Positions 33,501-44,486 of a stretch of 64,000 bases of DNA are shown piece after piece. The notes below the pieces were generated by a model that had not been told where the DNA came from, made no database searches, and saw only the letters and a program-made list of their open reading frames with translations. Position 1 is the stretch's first letter; the number at the start of each line of letters is the position of its first letter. This stretch comes from Physcia stellaris (lineage: Eukaryota; Ascomycota; Lecanoromycetes; Caliciales; Physciaceae), in the NCBI GenBank assembly GCA_018902385.1, contig JABSSW010000045.1, positions 248,001 through 312,000 on the forward strand, written 5' to 3'. The position numbers and the translations under genes are program-made.

Positions 33501-36068
33501 GATCACAATAATCTAAAAAAATTTATGAAACAAAAAAAGTTTAACTCAAAACAAATCAAATGAATTTTTAAATTAATTGTTTATGATTTCGAAATTTTTT
33601 ATCGTGCAAACAAAATCAATTCGACAAATGAATTATCGAAACGTTCAAATTACGAAAAAACGTCGTTATTCAATATCAAATTTTTGTTCACGTTGCAAAA
33701 TAAATTTGCGTTATCGTCAAAAAAACGAATCGATTTTGAAAATCAAAATTTTGTTTCGAATATCGCAACAAATATTCAATTATTCAAAAACAATGCGCGT
33801 GCGAAAAACAAACGCGAAATGTTAAAAAATTTAAATTCATTGTTTCAATTGATTGATGTACAAATTGTCATTTTCAAAAAAAAAATACGAAATTTATTTG
33901 AAAAATTCTATGAAAAATCGCAAAAATCGATGAAATTTTTGATTAAAAAATTTCAAATTATCGACAAAACGATTAAGAAATTTGTCGAAAAAAACAAAAA
34001 ATCATTTCGTCGTCGACGCAACAAATTTTATTGAAAAATGAATTTCGAAAATTTTTTTAAATTCAAAAATCGTTTTTATGTATTTGAAAATGCAACAATA
34101 AAAAAAAAATTCATAAGCAAAAATCACGATGATTCATTGACAAAACATTTTGATGTTGATAAAATTGTGAATTTGATTCAACGAAAATTTTATTGATTCG
34201 TTTGCGCGAAACAAATTCGTTCATATGTCAAAATTTGCGACATATGTCAACGTATCAAAATTCATCGACATAAATTTTATGAAAAGTTCAAATTTTTATC
34301 TGTTTCGAATATTTTTGAAAAAAATCATCATGAATTTTATCATCGATTTGCTTTTTAACAAGCGTCGCGATGTCGTTTATGATTCGATTTTAATGATAAT
34401 AAATCGACGATCAAAATAATCAAATACATTTCGATTACGATCAAAATCGATGTCGTTGCGCTGACGAAAATTTTCTATGAAAAAATTGTTTTACGATTTG
34501 ACGTTTCGAATGATATAATGAATGACAGAAATTTTGTTTTCACGAATGTTTTTGATTTTCGATGTGTTATCACGCACGCATTAAACGACGATTAAACATT
34601 GTTTTTCATTTTCAAACGAATGATTTAATCGAACGTCAAAATTAAATTTTTGAAACGTATTTGCGTACATTCGTCGACGCGAAACAAACGAAATGAACAA
34701 ATATGTTTTCAATGATTGAATTTGTCTATAATAATGTTATTTATTTTTTTACAAATGTTTCGTTTTTTTATTTAATGTATGATTATCATTCAGAAATTCA
34801 CTATGTGATCGAAAACGATTTCAAAGAAAAAAAAATATTCATTGCAAAAAATAGAATAAAGCATTTGCATGAAATAAAAAAAACGTTGATAAAACGATTT
34901 GAATTCGCTGTCGCAACGCAAACGAAATATTACAATCAAAATCATGAATCAAAAAAATTCAATGTGAATGATTTAATAATGTTTAATATCAAAAATTTTA
35001 AACAACGACGTTTTAACAAAAAAATGTCGCACAAATTTGTTGAATTTTTTCGTGTAAAAAATAAAATCGATGCGCAAACGTATCGTTTTATTTTATTCAA
35101 TATTTATCGCATTCATAATATTTTTCATGTTTCGTTATTGAAAAAATATTATCATAAAATAAACGATAAACATACGAAACAATTTATGCAAATTTCAAAA
35201 TTTATTGATGACGAAAAACAATGAAAAATTGAAAAAATTCTGAATAAAATGAATGACAAAAAGAATATTTGATACAAAAATCAAATGACTTGATTGAAAT
35301 TCGAAATATAATCAATGATTACATGAAAATGAATTCAAAAATGTTTTAAATTTGATGAAAAATACAATGAACGTGCGTCGCGCAAGCGCAAACGACGTCA
35401 TTAATTCAAAATTATTTATTTTGTTTCAATGTCAACAATGATTTGATTTTTTCGTTCTATCGCTTAAAACGATAAAGACGATGAAATCGTTTAACATCAA
35501 CATATAATCACGAACAAAAAAATAAATAAACGTCAAACGTCAAACAAAGAAAATCTATGAACAGAAAAAAATCGTTTATTTATCGCATATTCATTTTGAA
35601 TCGAAATCAAAATCATTCGAAACGAACGAATCGAAATTCAACGAATTCGAAAAATTCGAAATGTTCGAAAAATTCGTTTCATCGAAATTCATTTCGTTGA
35701 TCGAAATCGCAAAAAAAATTTTTCGAAATTTTCGATTTTTGAATCATCATTTTTTGAACGAAAATTTTGTATTCAATCAATGCAAAAATGAAAATAAAAA
35801 ATGTTTCGTTTGTTTATCGTCAATTGCGCATTTTTTTTTTCATCAAAAAAATTCATCAATTTTTCATTTTTTTTTTTTCAATTTTTTCATTTTTTTCGTC
35901 AATTTCATTTTTTTCGTTTTTTTTTTTTTCAATTTCATTCAACAAATCAATGATTTGTTTTTTCGTTTTCGTCAATCGTTCGTCAAATTGATTCGTCAAA
36001 ATCGTGACACGATTGATCGTTGATTGTGCGCGATTTGCGATAATCGAAATGTATTCATGATTGCGACG

Positions 36069-36344
36069 TCATTGTTTCAAATCAACAATCGCATTTTTTT
36101 TTCGTTTTTCGATGCGAACGAAAATGAATTGATCGCGACGTTCGATTTTTGCGAATTCGCGCACGATTTTTTTCATTTGTTTTCGAAATCGTTTTGAAAA
36201 TTGTGATTTGTTAACGTCGTCGCATCGCTTGCGCAAACAAATACATATCGAATGACAGAAATTTGAATCGTGATGTTGAAAGCGACATTTTTCGCAAATT
36301 TTCAAAGCATCGCGAACGCACGCATGACGATCAAAACACGTCAT
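36069..36344 (-). other. Antisense cysteine-rich frame in the 3' region of the Gypsy element
   Basis: On the minus strand, between integrase and the 3' LTR, a 91-codon frame has a protein-like composition: CFDRHACVRDALKICEKC, then CRFQHHDSNFCHSICICL and a basic helical stretch. The Cys/His spacing suggests a zinc-binding module. I do not recognise the family. It could be a chance antisense frame, since this strand's codon set is shaped by the same mutation bias. Confidence 0.3.
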
Positions 36345-37070
36345 ACATGCGAGATTTTCGCAAATTATAAAAAATTAACTTGTTGTTGTTGTTTGCGCTC
36401 GTGACGCGCGCGCTTCATGATATTTACGTCGATTTTTTTGAAAATCGATCATGATTTGAAAGTAAATAAATTGTCGTATTGATGACTATATACATAAACA
36501 AACGTTGCGCAAACGTTGAAAAATATTTTACGCGAAAAAAGTTGTGATAAAAAAAATATGAAAAAAAAAAAAATGCGAACAGAAAGTTTGTTAATAAACA
36601 ACATCGTGAAATTATCGACACGTTGTTTTCGCAATCGGCGAAACTTCATGTTTATTAACAAAAAAATTCGCGTCGACGTTTCGATGAAATTGAATTTAAA
36701 TTTCGTCATTCAAATCTTGATGTTGACATTTCGATTTTCGATTTTGAAACATTGTCATTCAAAATTTGCATTGAAAACATGCTTTACGATTGCGCAATTA
36801 CATTGAAAACTCTTTTCTTTTGAACAAAAATTTGAAAAATTTTTAACGAGTTTTTGAACAAACGATACATGAACGCAATGTGATATCGCACATGATATTT
36901 TTTGAAAATTTTTTTTTTTTTCGTTTGCTTTCGAAATTTTGAGAGTTTTTGTTACGAATTTCAATAGAATTTTTGAAACTTTACAGTCAAGACATTTACA
37001 TGTTGTTTCTATTTATTGCATTGATATTGTTTCTATGCATTGAAAATCAGCGCATTGAAAAAAAAACAAC

Positions 37071-37461
37071 TGTAATACGTTCGCGTTATCGAACAATTAA
37101 TTCATGCGTTAATTTTGAATACGCGTTTGCGTAACGCAAATGCTTGACATTAATAATGAATGTAATTCAAATGTAACATAATTATAAACGCACGTCTAAT
37201 AGAAACGTCATGAATTAATGTTATAATCATGACGTTAATCAAAGTTGTCATAATTATTACGTCAAATACGAATATAGATAGATTGTTCACTTTTTTTCGT
37301 TGAGTTTCAACGATTAATTTTATATTTACAATATTCATACGATGCTGATAATTAGTAATTGAAATCTATTAAGTTTCACGTCTTTCAATAATTCGACGCG
37401 CTATCGTAAAATTAATACATTATTGAAATTTGCTTTACGTCAACGCGTTTAAATTTTTACA
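37071..37461 (+). repeat. 3' LTR of the Gypsy element
   Basis: A 391-bp direct repeat of the 5' LTR at about 94% identity. It is preceded by an A-rich polypurine-like tract (gaaaaaaaaacaac) and followed by GATTT. Confidence 0.9.
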
Positions 37462-40400
37462 GATTTCGCGATACACGCGATAAACGCAAAAAAAAAAAAA
37501 CAAAAAAAGTGCGAAACAACAATGCATGAACGACGATATTCGACAAAAAAACGAAAACGATCGTTTCGATTTACGCGATCATGATCAACGAAATAAAAAT
37601 CAAAAAATTCGATTTAACAACGACAAAAATAAAAAAACGACGATGCGTAAAATAAAAAAAAAAACGAAAACGTGAAAAAATTAAAACAAATGAAAATTTT
37701 GTACGTGTTTTGAAAAAACAAATTCACGACAATGCAACAATATCATTTTTTGATTATTGAAATCACTATTTCAAAATGAATAACAATATGTTGAACAACA
37801 GATCATGATCGAAAAGAAATTGAAAATTTGTTCAATATTCAACAAAACATGCAAAATTATTCAATATTATAAATATCATCATCACGAACACAATACAATT
37901 CAATGCAAAAAAAAAACGATGCGATTATTGCGCAAACGCGCATGTTACAAAAAAAAAATGTGCAAAAATTACAAAATCAAATGTTGTGTATATGAAAAAC
38001 ACATAATTCATGAAAAAAATGCAAAAAAAAACAAAAAAATCGAAAAAATCATGTATCAACGCTCGATTACGTCAACGAAATTCGAAATTCAAAAACAACA
38101 ATACATCGTCGTCAACAAAATGATAACGATTTCGAAATCGATGAATACAATTCACGAAAATTCAAAAACGACAATCGCTGCGAAAAAATTCAATCAATTA
38201 AAAAATTACAACGACGAAATATCGAAAAATCACAAAAAAAAATTTATTTAAACGAAATCAACAAACGCAAAAAAACAAACGCGTATGAATTTCACGTGAA
38301 AATGATTTTGTCGATCGAAACAATGATATTATCGCAATTATTTTTAAATTCACAAAAATTTCGAAACAAAAAAAATGATAAATCGACGTCATCGATCAAA
38401 AATAAAAAAACATCAATGATTAAAAAAAAATATGAAAAAAAAAAAAAAAAAAAAATTTTTCGTTCACGATCATCAAAACATTTTTAATTGACGTCACAAA
38501 TCGAAATACGAAATTCAAAACAGTGAAAAAATGTTAAAAAACGACACATTATCGATATTACAATACAACGTCAACAATTCGAAAATTCAAATCATGATAT
38601 CGTTGTTCGAAACAAAAAGCAAAAAAATTCGATATATTGATCATGCAAAAATCATGAAAAAATTCATTTCAATTCACGACAAACAACAAATTTTCGCAAC
38701 AATTCGAATTATTGTACATATTCGATGCAATTACGAAAATGTGCATGTTCATCAACAAAAAAATAACGAAAATCGAATATTTTTACACGTTTCACAACAA
38801 AAATTTAATTTCGTTAAAAATGCAAATCGCGAACGACAAAATTATCAATATTCACAACATGTATAATTTATGCAAAAACAACGAAAATTTCAACGCGATA
38901 TTCAATTTTAAAAACGCGATACAAAAAAATCAACGAAAAACACGTCATTGTAAAAAATTTTAATTTGCATCATTTCAATTGAAAAAAATCACATGTGAAA
39001 ATAAACGCGAACGCATACGAATTCATAATTACGATAAAAAAATATAAATTAAAAAAAATCATATCGATCGAATTAATTACATGAAATAAACACACGAACG
39101 AAAACACAATCGATTTCACATACGCAATATCGTTGTTTCGAAACAACATGATCGAAATTGATATCGACGAAAATATGAACAATCATTCGAATCATCGTTC
39201 AATCAAAACGATATTGAATTTGCGTACAAAAACGATCACGTCGAAAATTACAAAAATTTGAACGAAAACGAACATCGATATATTACGCGAAAAATTGCAA
39301 ACAAAAATAACGAATAACGAAACGTTCATTTTTATTAACGATACGTACAACAATCAAACAAAAAAAATCGACGATCAAATCAAAAAATTGATAAAAATCA
39401 TTCAAACAATTATCGAAACAATCATTTCGATCAACAAATCGAACGTTTACGCGAAATCAAAATTCATCGAAAAATGTAAACAAACATCGAAAACGATCAA
39501 ATCGATCAAAAAAAAATATCAAAACAACGACAAAATCGAAATTCTGTGAAAATCGTACAAAAAAATGAAAAATCGTTTGAATCACGTAGTTTTTAAAATC
39601 ATGAAAACACAATACAAAAAAAAAATCGAAAAAAGATGTGATACATCAAACAACATGTGAAAAACATGCAAATGAACAAAAAATCGAATTTCAAAAAAAA
39701 TTTGTTTGTCGATTTTACACGATCATTCATTTATGTTATTCGAAATTGACTCAATCAAAAAACATTCATATTGTTAAAAAAAAATTTTTTTCGTCGTTTA
39801 CGATTGTTTTAATCGATATACAGAAAATCACATACAATCAAAATCTGAAATTGAAAAACATACAATTTCATTGAAATGACGAAAATCATAATCAAACAAA
39901 ATTCGAACAAAATTTCAAACGACGACGACATAATCAATAAAATATGAAAATGAATAAATAACATTATCGCATTACATTTGCAACGTATATACAACGTCAA
40001 TTTGAACGAAAATTATTGTTCGAAACATTTTCGAAAATCGATCACGATCGCATTACGCAAATCAAACAAAAATATTTATTCAATGACGATTTCGTACAAA
40101 TCAATAATTTTATTCAATATTATAAGCAAATTCATGAAATTCATATTAATCAAACGAATCAATTTTTGACGAAAAATACGATTTGCTGTCACGCAGCACA
40201 TTTCGAAATCAGAAAAATCGTGTTTACAAAACACGCATTACATTACATGATGAAACGTATACATTCGACATGAAACAAAAATTGATAATCGTAATCATGT
40301 TATTCGACGTGATAAACGTTTTCGACAATATAACGCGTTTAAAATTGTTACACAATCTCAAAATGAAACGTTTAAACGAAAAACTGATACGATATATTGA

Positions 40401-42610
40401 TTTTTTTTTGTTCAATAAAATGACGATATTGAAAACGAACGAATACGATATCGAATGACTCGAAATATTCATAGAAATTTCACAAAATTCATTTATGTTA
40501 TCGATTTTTTTTTTTTTTACAACGCATTTCTATTGAAAATTTTGAAAAAAAAAATATTTCAACGAACGAATTCGTCGACGATGTAAAAATGTTGACGAAA
40601 AATCACATTTTCGAAAAATGCAACGATATCATAATCAAAACACACGAAAAAGTTTGCGTATCGTGAACATTGAAACATGAAATGAAATTTGCATTTTTCA
40701 AATATCAATTCATTTATTTCAATCGAAGAAAAAAAACAAACGTCACAAAATCGATATTATTTTTTGAATTCAATCAAAAAATCAAAACAAACAAAAAAAT
40801 GAAATATTTGAACGTCATAATGAACGAAAAACTCAATTGAAAAACACAAATTAATCAAAACAAAACGAAAACATTGAAATCAATAAAAACATTACGCAAT
40901 CTTGACGACATTACATGAAATGTTAAATTTTCGAAAATGAAACAAATGATGCAAACGATTTTCGTTTCACAATTCATATACGCATGTTCGATATGATACA
41001 CGTCAACGAAAAAAAAAATCACAACAAAAAAATAGCGAAAAAATTAACGAACGTTCAATATCAAATCGAAAAAATTATAACGAAAACATACAAAACGATT
41101 TCGAAAAAAACGTTCAACATCGAAATCAATTCAATGTTCATGCATTTACGTTTGAACAAATTCATCAATGCGTTCGCAATGAAATTGATAACGAATTCGA
41201 CATACGACACGATTATACGCGATCGTTTCATCAAAAAATCGAAAAACGTCAATTCATTGAAAAAATTAATGAATAAATTCGAAAAAAAAACGAACATCAA
41301 AACACACGATATGAAAAAAATTTTATTTTTTGTCGCATCGTCATGATGAACATCGTCAATTGCACGTATCATGAAAAACAAAAAAAAATCGAAAAATATC
41401 ACAAAATACAATTAGCAACGAATTCGATCAATTACATATACACAAATGAAAACGACATTAACGACAAAATGAATGCAACAACGATATTTTCAAAAACGAA
41501 ATTTATTACAACGAAAACGTATTTGAAATTCATTACGTCATACACGATTTATTTTGCTGAATTATATAACATCGTTTTAACAATGAATATGCGATTGCAT
41601 TCGTTTTTGAAATTTGCAAAAAAATCGAAATTCGTCATATGCATCGACAATCAAACAACAATTCAAACGATGCACAATTCAAAAATCAATTTCGATCAAT
41701 ATTTGATGAAATGAATAATTTGATTGATCGACGAATTGCAAAACAAATATATTGAAATGAAATTGCGTTGAATTTCGATTCACATCGATATCGAAAACAA
41801 CGAACAAACAAACGTTGCGATCAAACAAATCACGAAATGAAAATTGAAAAAAAAAATAAAAAAATGAAAAAAAATGAACATCGATCACAAAAAACACAAC
41901 AAACGAACGTGCAAATGCTGAAAAACGTCGTCAAAATCGTGATGAATAAATCGATAAAACAACAATGAAATCAAAAATGAAAAAATTGCAATAAAAAAAA
42001 AAATCTGTACAAAATTACATCGAAATTCAATAAAACAATATTGCGATTACACGAAAAATTCACAAAAAAACTCAACGTCATAACAATACAATTTCGCATG
42101 ATCAAAATAAATTTACAAACGTTTTTATACAATAAAAAACAAATCGAAAATTTCATGTGTTTATGCATGTGTAACAAACAAACGATCAAATACGTGTTTT
42201 CGAATGCAAAAAATTGAAAAAAATTTCGCAAAAATTTATGAATTGACGAAATTAAAAAAACGAAATGAAAAAAAATAAAATTGATGAACGTATTGATCAA
42301 TTCGATCAATTTGACAAAAACGACAAAATTTATCGAAAATTCGAGTTAAATTTGATTATTTACGAATTTGATTACGAACGACGAAAAATAAAAATTGCAA
42401 AAAAAATGCATTGAATTGAAAATTTTCGTACAAAATGAAAATGAAAAAAAATCATGAAAATAAAAATGTTTGAAATGATTTGTTCGAATCGAAAAATTAA
42501 ACATCAAAAACAAATTAATTGATATAAAGTCAAAAATTTTTTAAAAAATGATTGATTCGATTGTTTTTAGTCGCATAACGAATTCTTAAAATCGATTTCG
42601 AGTGCTTAAT

Positions 42611-42630
42611 GAATCAATCAATCAATCAAT
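42611..42630. repeat. (AATC)n 3' tail of the LINE
   Basis: About four to five tandem AATC units end exactly at the right target-site duplication. A simple-repeat tail in place of poly(A) occurs in Tad1/I-type LINEs. Confidence 0.75.
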
Positions 42631-42642
42631 CGTGGTCGTGAG
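42630..42642. repeat. Target-site duplication of the LINE, right copy
   Basis: TCGTGGTCGTGAG, identical to 29406-29418. Normal-GC gene space resumes immediately to its right. Confidence 0.9.
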
Positions 42643-42865
42643 ACTCGTGACTGAACGATGGCTTGATCATTGATGCATTGTACATTGTAGTAGCTGGTTC
42701 CATCCCAATCTATCCGGTAGAATTGCTATAGCAGCAGTAGTATGCCTCCGAGCATTCTTGAGCCTCACCGGCTCAACCCTTGCATCAAACTTCCATCCTG
42801 GCCAAGAATGCGTACGGCTTCATGCCCATGGCTGGCATCAAGAACTATTATTGTGATATTTCTAG

Positions 42866-44486
42866 ATGGGCTATTACATTAGAAGTTTGAGTATCGGCGG
42901 TAAGCCTTGGGGCAGAATATTTGCTTTCATCTTCTCTTTTGTCGCAATCCTTTTCATCACTCATTATATATATCCCGGCGGATCTGTGAACCACTATGGA
43001 TTTTCTCCCGCTCAATCGCTCCAATCTACTTTCTCGAGAGTTCGTCCTGTCAAGTTCTCAACATATCGTTATGAGGCCCCTCAAGACCTCGTAATACCTC
43101 AGTGGCAAGGTAGAGAAGTCCAAGCCGAGTCCTTGATTGGCAAAGTGACCATACTCTTCCATGGCAAAGATCCTACTTACATCCGAGCAATCCAAACACA
43201 TCAAGCACACAACAGGCTCCACGGATACCCGCTGTTGGCTCTCCGTCATGCTATCCTTGATGGCATCTGGAGCAAACCCGCTTACATCCTTGCAGTGTTG
43301 CTGGAAGAGCTCAGGAAACCCGACGGACAAAGATTGAGATGGCTTTTGTGCGCCCTGTGGATTAAGCTTACGATAACTGAGGCTGACATTCTCTAGTTGG
43401 GTTGACGCAGATACCGTTGTGACTAATCCAAAAATACCACTGGAGATCTTTCTACCTCCTGAACAATTTCCTCACCTCCATCTTCTTGTAACCGCAGATC
43501 CTCATGGACTTAACAATGGCGTCTTCTTCATAGCAATACATCCGTGGTCCGTTGAGCTGCTCTCTGCTATAATTGCATATCCAACTTTCCGACCTGAAGT
43601 ACATCTTGAGTTCCGCGATCAATCCGCTCTGGAAGAGATACTCAAAGAAAAGCCCTTCAAGAAGAATTTTGCGATCTTACCGCAGAGATGGATAAATGCT
43701 TATCAAGCTGAGCGCGATGGCTCTCGGACCCTCCCGTTTCAAGTAGTCCCGGGCGACCTTCTCGTTCATCTTCCAGGCGTTCCGCAACGAGACGAATGGA
43801 TGCGACACTATCTTGGCATAGCAGAACGGCATTGGCCGAAATGGGAGGTGGATCTGGATGCAACTAACTATTCTACAGAGATAAGAGACTACTGGATCGA
43901 GCAACAGGCTACACTGGCAAAAGAGAGGACTCAAGCTCAAAGACTGGCAGGCGAGGCCAGGGAGTTTTTCGTCATGTTCAAGAAGGACTTTGAGGAATAC
44001 CGGAAACGATTAGATACTGGTACAATCGAACAAGCCGAACGGTATATGAAAGAGATGAATGATGCTTTGGAAGATAGTCGTGACGATCTCGAAATCGTAG
44101 CCCAAGCACTTGAAAACTTGAAGAAGGTATGTCGAAACCCTCTTGACTGATTCCGCAATTTAATCTAAGAATACGGATAGTTCGCGCTATCAATCCGTAA
44201 ATTGGTCGATGAATCGAAGAAAGCATTGCGTGACGAAGCATTTAGTGCCATATCGCAAAGCGAGGAGTTATTGTCTGAAGGAGCTCAAAATTTCAACTTC
44301 GCTGAAGAAGAAAAGAGCAAGCTGGTATCGCACAAGGAAGCTCTTCAGCGTCTACTCGCCGGAGTCGCAGACGACCAGAATGCAATCCGTCAAGCAATCG
44401 ACAGCTTGACAAAAATAGCATCCGAAGCCAAAGCCAAAGCCGACGAGAAGCCGGTGACGAAAAGTGAAAAGAATTCCTCAAGCTAG
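42866..44486 (+). CDS. GT34 (MNN10/GMA12-type) glycosyltransferase with long coiled-coil C-terminus
   Basis: Type II Golgi membrane glycosyltransferase likely adding mannose or galactose to N-glycan outer chains. Exons: 42866-43347, 43397-44126, 44181-44486, giving 505 residues with consistent phases. A membrane anchor lies at about 19-37 (FAFIFSFVAILFITHYI). The catalytic domain shows KVTILFHGKDPTYIRAIQTH, NRLHGYPLLALRHAI and the DxD metal site in RWLFWVDADTVVTNP (D164, D166). HGLNNGVFFIAIHPWSVELL, ILPQRWINAYQ and GDLLVHLPG follow, all family hallmarks. From about residue 320 the protein is almost wholly charged helix (LAGEAREFFVMFKKDFEEYR through AKAKADEKPVTKSEKN), predicted coiled coil of about 180 residues that ordinary family members lack. 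Its start is only 223 bp from the right end of the LINE insertion. Confidence 0.9.

Larger units (their letters stand above)
30118..37461 (+). mobile_element. Ty3/Gypsy LTR retrotransposon, decayed, nested in the LINE
   Basis: A 7.3-kb element bounded by two direct LTRs beginning TGTAATACG and ending TTTTTACA, flanked by the 5-bp target duplication GATTT. Order on the plus strand: gag with a CCHC zinc knuckle near 31600-31641, reverse transcriptase near 32450-33000, RNase H near 33050-33500, integrase and its C-terminal domain near 34000-35230. RT and RNase H before integrase identifies Ty3/Gypsy. A protease is expected near 31.8-32.2 kb but I could not confirm it. About 1.8 kb of non-pol sequence precedes the 3' LTR. 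The frames are broken many times throughout. It must be younger than the LINE it interrupts. LTR divergence (about 6%, transitions only) reflects hypermutation and so gives no reliable age. Confidence 0.9.
29419..42629 (+). mobile_element. Tad1-like LINE (non-LTR retrotransposon), hypermutated and split by a nested LTR element
   Basis: Without the nested element it is about 5.87 kb. Left segment: 29419-30117; right segment: 37462-42629. ORF1 remains include a gag-like stretch near 30005-30117 (EIKRIVNEINTCITKKNIQI) and a cysteine/histidine zinc-knuckle region near 37840-38010. ORF2 starts near 38531 with ILQYNVNNSKIQIMISLF, the start of an AP-endonuclease domain. Reverse transcriptase blocks include VINVFDNITRLKLLHNL near 40305-40365 and the catalytic box EFVDDV at about 40569-40586. 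An RNase H domain near 41540-41690 keeps YFAELYNIVL and CIDNQTTIQTM. Stops interrupt every frame. The 3' end is a short (AATC)n tail at 42611-42630, and a perfect 13-bp target-site duplication flanks it. ORF2 order and RNase H match Tad1/I-group LINEs of ascomycetes. Confidence 0.88.

Noticed and set aside
29419-42629. CRISPR array or other regular repeat in the AT-rich island
   Set aside because: Recurring tokens such as tcgaaa and cgaaaa come from extreme dinucleotide bias and show no regular spacing.
29419-42629. AT-rich island as a mitochondrial insertion or centromere core
   Set aside because: Retroelement domains on the plus strand, LTRs and target-site duplications account for the entire island.
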